Assembly: GCA_030674155.1 (NCBI GenBank)
Contig: CM060317.1
Span: forward strand, 38,468,189 to 38,490,688
Origin: Stramonita haemastoma
Taxonomy: Eukaryota; Mollusca; Gastropoda; Neogastropoda; Muricidae
Direction of reading: 5' to 3'
DNA length: 22,500 nucleotides
Below are positions 16,920 to 22,500 of the stretch, piece by piece. Positions within the stretch are counted from its first letter, which is position 1. Each line of letters starts with the position of its first letter. The notes beneath the pieces are model-generated. The model was not told the DNA's origin, ran no database searches, and worked only from the letters and a program-made list of their open reading frames with translations. The translations under genes and the position numbers were made by a program.

Positions 16920-17150
16920 TACTAGGTGACAAGGCATACAGCACAAGCAAGAACAGATTGAAAATGGCACAGGACCTGCCATCTGCTCGCCTCATTCATT
17001 TGTGCATTTAGCCCTCCCTGGCAAAGCTAACAAGCACTAATTCATTCTAAAAGTGATGGGGGAAACGTATCCTTCATTTGCCCATCTTAACCATGTTGTT
17101 TTCACAACTGTCTGGAAACTGGGCATGCTGTAACTTATTTGTAGGAAAGG
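16920..17150 (+). repeat. Dispersed repeat family C, copy 6
   Basis: ATTGAAAATGGCACAGGACC, CTGCTCGCCTCATTC, TCTAAAAGTGATGGGGG, CTTCATTTGCCCATCTTAAC and ACAACTGTCTGGAAACTGGG align with the copies at 9190 and 17540. Confidence 0.6.
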
Positions 17151-17539
17151 GAATGGTTACATTACGTAAATAAGGACGATTCCTAGATTTGTTGTCAAAG
17201 CTAAGAATAATTATTCATATGTGTTGAGCAAACTACTGCTGCTGAAACATACTTCAAGAGCGTGGCGAGATTACAAACAGAATGACAATCGTGTAAGATC
17301 TGTTGTTTATTTTTCTGGTGAACTTTATAGTTCAATTAGACTGACCTCGCCATGCTGAATATCCAGAAGTTACCACAAATATAAAGTAGAAAGCTGCCGT
17401 TCATCTTTCTCTTTGAACCAGTTTAACTTTTGCTTGTTTGACAGAAGCTGAATCCAGCAGCAGGCTATCTCAAAAAAGCAGAGATGAATAGAGAGTGAGA
17501 ATAGCAACAACACATTATCAGGGAAAGTTCTTCCGGATT
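17151..17539. other. Unassigned DNA
   Basis: About 390 AT-rich bases with no recognised gene, RNA or repeat. Confidence 0.35.
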
Positions 17540-17845
17540 TCTATACCTGCTAACGGACACACAGGACACATTGAAATGTCAGTCCCATATCCACAGGCAA
17601 GATCAGACCGGAGGCATACAAATGGACAGTTCAGTAATGGAATGAAAATTGCACAGGAGGGCTATCTGTCGTTTGCTTCCCTGGCTGATTCCTGTGATTT
17701 AGAACCACCTCGCTGCCCCTAGGACCATCAATTCACCACAAAAGGGATTTGCAAAGGTGCCATTCATTTTCCTATCTTAATGGCTTTTCTTGCCTATACT
17801 GCTGCCAGACCAGATCTCGGATATCAGACTGGTAAAGAAAGGGGG
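17540..17845 (+). repeat. Dispersed repeat family C, copy 7 (one of the two longest)
   Basis: AGGACACATTGAAATGTCAG, TCCACAGGCAAGATCAGACC, AAATGGACAGTTCAGTAATG, GAATGAAAATTGCACAGG, GGCTGATTCCTGTGATTTAG, ACCACAAAAGGGATTTG, CAAAGGTGCCATTCATTTTC, ATGGCTTTTCTTGCC and CAGATCTCGGATATCAG match copy 3 along its whole length of about 300 bp. Confidence 0.72.
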
Positions 17846-18720
<875 letters not shown>

Positions 18721-18878
18721 TCTCTCTGTCTGCGTGTGTGTGTTTTACCTGTGTGTGTCTGTCTGAGTGTATGTCTGTCTGTCTGTCAGCCTGTCTCTCT
18801 CTCTCATCATAACCATCATCATCATCATCATCATGATCGTCACCTTTAAGATAACCATGCATACTCATCATCATCATT

Positions 18879-18953
<75 letters not shown>

Positions 18954-18986
18954 CTCTCTCCTCTCTCCTCTCTCTCTCTCTCTCTC
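18721..18986. repeat. Mixed (GT), (GTCT), (ATC) and (TC)n microsatellites
   Basis: TCTCTGTCTGCGTGTG and GTCTGTCT blocks (to about 18795), CATCAT triplets (about 18812-18834 and 18865-18876), then a TC tract (about 18883-18986) with CCTCC breaks near 18950-18970. Confidence 0.93.
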
Positions 18987-19317
18987 ATCCTCATTTCTGA
19001 TTGGCACACGCACTCTCACACCCTTCTCACTATAAGCTACTAGGCTACCTTTTCTTCCACCGGTCTCTTCTCCTCATTCCTTCTATCCTCTTCCTATGCA
19101 CGTCTGTTTTCACACCCAGTTTTATCTCTCTGCTCATAACAACAAGCGGGCACAGCCCTCACGTTCATTCCTCACGTTGAGTGTTTGTCTCCTTGCTTTT
19201 TTTGTTATGGTTTTGGTGGTTGTTTTTGTTGGTTGTTGTTTTGTTGTTGGTTTGGTTTGGTTTGGTTGGTTGGGGTTTTTCGGGGGATGTTTCTGCTTGT
19301 GTGTGTTTTGGTTTGTT
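18987..19317. other. Unassigned DNA
   Basis: About 330 bases. The right half is GTTTTGGT-type low-complexity sequence leading into the minisatellite. No gene was recognised. Confidence 0.4.
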
Positions 19318-19319
19318 TA

Positions 19320-19847
19320 TTGTTTGGGGGAGAGGGAGCTTTCTGTTTGTTTGATGTTTGGGGGAGAGGGAGCTTTCTGTTTGTTTGATGTTTGGGGGAG
19401 AGGGGAGCTTTCTGTTTGTTTGATGTTTGGGGGAGAGGGGAGCTTTCTGTTTGTTTGATGTTTGGGGAGAGGGGAGTTTCTGTTTGTTTGATGTTTGGGG
19501 AGAGGGGAGTTTTCTGTTTGTTGATGTTTGGGGAGAGGGGAGTTTTCTGTTTGTTGTTTTGGGGAGAGGGGAATTTTCTGTTTGTTTGATGTTTGGGGGA
19601 GAGGGGAGTTTTCTGTTTGTTGATGTTTGGGGGAGAGGGGAGTTTTCTGTTTGATGTTTGGGGGAGAGGGGAGTTTCTGTTTGTTTGATGTTTGGGGGAG
19701 AGGGGAGTTTTCTGTTTGATGTTTGGGGGAGAGGGGAGTTTTCTGTTTGATGTTTGGGGGAGAGGGGAGTTTTCTGTTTGATGTTTGGGGGAGAGGGGAG
19801 TTTTCTGTTTGATGTTTGGGGAGAGGGGAGTTTTCTGTTTGTTTGCA
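19320..19847 (+). repeat. G-rich minisatellite, about 16 units of 31-35 bp
   Basis: Unit: GATGTTTGGGGGAGAGGGGA followed by GTTTTCTGTTTGTTT. Units differ by one G or T in the homopolymer runs and by presence or absence of a GTTT tetramer. Left units carry AGCTTTC and two GTTT; right units carry AGTTTTC and mostly one. A minus-strand frame of over 200 codons (repeating N-R-K-L-P-S-P) stays open only because the unit lacks stops in all relevant frames; it is not a gene. Confidence 0.95.
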
Positions 19848-20057
19848 TGTTGATTTGTTTGTTTCTCCTCCGAAGGGGCTGTTTTCAGCCGTTGGATTTT
19901 TTTTTAGCCTGCTTGCTTTCCCCCTGCTTTTATTCCTTCATTCCTTCCTTCCGTACCTGTTTGCTTGCTGGAGAGTGGATGTAATTTTTTTTTAAGCGCA
20001 TGAATGCTTATCCATCTTTTGTTTACTCCCTTTTTTTCATTCATTCCTTTCTTCCTT
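19848..20057. other. Unassigned T-rich DNA
   Basis: T-runs and CCTTCATTCCTTCC patterns. TTTAAGCGCATGAATGCTTATCC near 19990 faintly resembles the family A tail but is too short to call. Confidence 0.35.
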
Positions 20058-20115
20058 GCCAGAGCTTGTATACAGAAAACCACATAAGTGCCTATCCATT
20101 ATCCCCAAAATAAGG
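20058..20115 (+). mobile_element. Possible SINE family A 3' fragment
   Basis: TTGTATACAGAAAACC, then ACATAAGTGCCTATCCATTATCC and an AATAAGGAA tail follow the order of the family A 3' end at 15185-15260, with many changes. Confidence 0.4.
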
Positions 20116-20483
20116 AACTTTGCTTTGCCTTGCCTTGATTTGCCTTCCCTGTACCTTGCCTTGTTTGTTTATTTGGTTGGTTGGTTGGTTGTTTATTTGT
20201 TTGTTTGAAGGGAAAGTATTACTGTTACACTATGCCCCTCTTTCTTTTTTGTTGCTGTTATTTATCTGTGCCATGTATGTATTTGTGGCTAAGTGATAGA
20301 GTATCGTAGTCTATATCAATGCCCCAAAGTGCCTTTGTTTAGGGTCAAAATCATTCTTTTTTTTCTTTTTTTTGTCGTCTATTTGAATTCCTTACTCCAA
20401 TCTTTCCTCTTTTTTTCCCATTTTTGATAGAACTGTCAACAAGATATCTCTTTTTTCTATGTTATCCCCTAAAAAAGATAAAT
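20116..20483. other. Unassigned T-rich DNA
   Basis: About 370 bases with a GGTTGGTTGGTTGGTTG stretch (about 20175-20192) and GTTTGTTT repeats. No gene was recognised. Confidence 0.35.
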
Positions 20484-20780
20484 GGGACGGGGTAGGTCAG
20501 TGGCCAGAGCACTTGTTTTACCCCAGCCAAGGTTAAGCAGCATCGAGCGTGGTTACCAAGTGGATGGGTGACCGTTTGTACGCATTGGCTTCAGTACAGT
20601 CCCTAAGTTCACCCAGCTGTAAATGGGCACCTGTCCTCTTTAGGGTCAGGAAAGGTAAAGCAACGAGAAAGAGGAGATGGGGGCCGCCCTCAATATGCTG
20701 GCCCCTGGAGAGGCTGAGTTCTCTGATGCCTCGCTCCCCTACGAGCACATAGGTTATGGGACACCTTTGCCTTTACTTTT
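20484..20780 (+). mobile_element. SINE family B, full-length copy
   Basis: The head GGGACGGGGTAGGTCAGTGG, with CCAGAGCAC, is the tRNA-like half. The 5S-like 42 nt at 20533-20574 starts TTAAGCAGCATCGAGCGTGG and ends GTGGATGGGTGACCG. This is the best 5S match of the three, about 32 of 42 positions against the vertebrate 5S sequence as I remember it, without gaps. The body is as in the other copies: CAGTCCCTAAGTTCACCCAG, GTAAATGGGCACCTGTCCTC, GGTCAGGAAAGGTAAAGC, TCAATATGCTGGCCCC and TATGGGACACCTTTGCC. A-rich flanks (TAAAAAAGATAAAT on the left, TAAAATAATAAAA on the right) may be an imperfect target-site duplication. Confidence 0.88.
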
Positions 20781-21230
<450 letters not shown>

Positions 21231-21479
21231 AAATTGTTTAATGTACATCGGCCTTAGGCCACAATACAAAAGAGTGGTGGGCATAGAGTGTGTGTGCATA
21301 TGACATAGGTGTTATAAACATATTACCATCAACGTATATGTATATGAAATACTGTATGAGTAATAATAAAGCAAGAAAGTTATATAAGCCATTTCTTAAC
21401 CGTTAATCACGGAACAATTCACACGTATCGTAAACGACAATGTTTTAGATGTATTATTCATTAATACAAATATCAATTT
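21231..21479 (-). mobile_element. Probable LINE 3' UTR
   Basis: About 250 AT-rich bases between the LINE ORF end and the 7-bp terminal repeats. Near its end the minus strand has GGCCTAAGGCC (about 21250-21260), a short self-complementary hairpin-like motif. LINE 3' hairpins of this kind can be recognised by the reverse transcriptase, but that role is inferred here. Confidence 0.6.
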
Positions 21480-22500
21480 CTAGAAAGTTATCCTATTTCT
21501 TCTATTGGTTGCATGAAAAATACAACGTGATAAATTGTATCTATCAGTGGGTACAGTGGCTTTGAGTAGTACATAGAAAGGAAGTCTTTTGGAATCTTTA
21601 AGAAACTTAGTTCTTAAGTCTTCATAGATAGGGCAATTCAGTATAAAGTGTTCTTCATTTTCTATTTTATCTTTACAAACAGGGCATTGCTTAACTTCGT
21701 TTCAATGGTAGAACATTAAATCGAACTTGCGTAACTGCAACTCGAAAACAATATGTATCCATTTCGGTTATATACTTTTCTTTTTCAAAAATAGTTTTAA
21801 AGTTTCTATAACCATCATATCGCTCACGGTCTCTAATGGTGCCTGCCCATTCCTGAGCAAACCAATCTACAAGTCTTTGTTTAAAGGCACGCAAGAACAT
21901 TTTATGTCTCCTACACCTTGGTTTAACCAAACCATATTATACCCAGTAATACATAATATTTCCCTGATTTTAGAGACCCAACATTGTTTACCTTTTTTAT
22001 CTAATTCTAACAACATATAATAAGCTTTATATGGTAATCTTTCAGAATTCATGTGTAGCAGTTTAAACCAAAATCTTATGCATGCAACATATGTATTTAC
22101 ATACAGTGGGTACCTGCCAAGATCTCCGTAAACCATCTTATTTGGTGTCCTGGCAGGCACACCCAAAAACCTTTTACAAGCAATTAAATGTACTTTTTCT
22201 AGATGTTCTAATCTATGCAGCCCCCAAATTTCAGCTGAATATAACAATATTGGTTGGATTTTAGTATCAAAAATTTTAAAGAATGACTTAACTGTCATTT
22301 CCTTGCACCTCTGGAAAACTTTGTTAAGCTGTATTACTGCTTTTTTGCCTTTAGTAACTAAATGCGATGTACCTCTCTTTGCGCTAATCATAGGTGTAAA
22401 GTTAAATCCCAGATAACAATAATTGTTCACTACATCTAATTCTTTATTATGAAAAAAACATTTTTCATGTTTTCCTAAGTATCCCCCTTTTCTAAATACC
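21480..22500 (-). pseudogene. LINE reverse transcriptase ORF2, 3' part, frameshifted, runs off window
   Basis: The minus-strand frame is open from the window edge (22499) to about 21899. It starts VFRKGGYLGKHEKCFF, then YCYLGFNFTPM, FFKIFDTKIQPILLYSAEIW, LIACKRFLGVPARTPNKMVY and GDLGRYPLYVNTYVACIRFW, then an LNQGVGD motif. This is the thumb and C-terminal region of a non-LTR retrotransposon reverse transcriptase. A one-base frame change near 21898 moves the reading to the frame with FLRAFKQRLVDWFAQEW. A second near 21690 moves it to KQCPVCKDKIENEEHFILNC, a CPVC..H..C zinc-finger-like motif near the end. The stop is TAG at 21480-21482. No RNase H domain is seen, unlike the LINE at 2434-3300. 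Only two frame breaks suggest a fairly young copy. The catalytic YADD region would lie to the right of the window. The clade (CR1/L2-like is likely from the 3' repeats) is not proven. Confidence 0.88.

Noticed and set aside
16736..17011. A 91-codon plus-strand frame
   Set aside because: No recognised motif, and its second half lies inside a family C repeat copy.
19320..19847. CRISPR-like regular repeats
   Set aside because: The units are tandem without unique spacers, no cas genes are present, and the window is eukaryotic.
19165..19848. Minus-strand frame of over 200 codons with a repeated N-R-K-L-P-S-P pattern
   Set aside because: It is the translation of the minisatellite. Unit lengths of 31-35 bp shift the frame between units, and it stays open only because no frame of the unit contains a stop.

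Overview
This window looks like nuclear DNA from an animal, most likely an invertebrate and probably a gastropod mollusc. It holds no recognisable host gene, operon, ribosome-binding context or CRISPR array. The evidence is a very high load of simple repeats (long CA/GT, CT/GA and TA tracts, and triplet and tetramer arrays), three dispersed short-repeat families, and broken pieces of four non-LTR retrotransposons (LINEs) of animal type. The mollusc assignment is an inference from the style of the SINE and LINE remnants and was not tested.

Layout. 1-2340: the tail of a SINE (family B), a long CA tract, a LINE C-terminal remnant, then CT, GT and triplet microsatellites. 2340-3300: a minus-strand LINE remnant with a decayed RNase H domain, bounded by GT tracts. 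3300-8000: alternating GT, GA and CAGA arrays with two pieces of SINE family A, a tRNA-like relic and a chimeric family B copy. 8000-10470: unassigned DNA, an old full-length family A copy, a family B copy with a perfect 10-bp target-site duplication, and three copies of an unnamed repeat (family C). 10578-11880: a compound triplet array and a CACAN pentamer array around a young family A piece. 12000-13480: GT and CTT arrays, the latter with GCAA interruptions. 13589-15268: a full-length family A SINE, a TA tract, a family B SINE and a family A tail. 15640-17850: a second tRNA-like relic, three family C copies and a LINE C-terminal remnant. 18280-19850: CT tracts and a G-rich minisatellite of about 16 units. 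20484-22500: a family B SINE and the 3' part of a LINE, which runs off the right edge and whose 3' end carries four 7-bp repeats beside a CT tract.

How the parts relate. The LINEs would encode the reverse-transcription machinery, and SINEs of types A and B are non-autonomous elements that borrow such machinery. The most interesting item is family B. Its head joins a tRNA-like 5' half (A-box) to a 42-nt stretch resembling the internal promoter of 5S rRNA, in three separate copies. Family C is the least explained item: seven or eight diverged copies, all in the same orientation, within about 10 kb. Nearly all long open frames here are low-complexity translations of microsatellites and are not genes.
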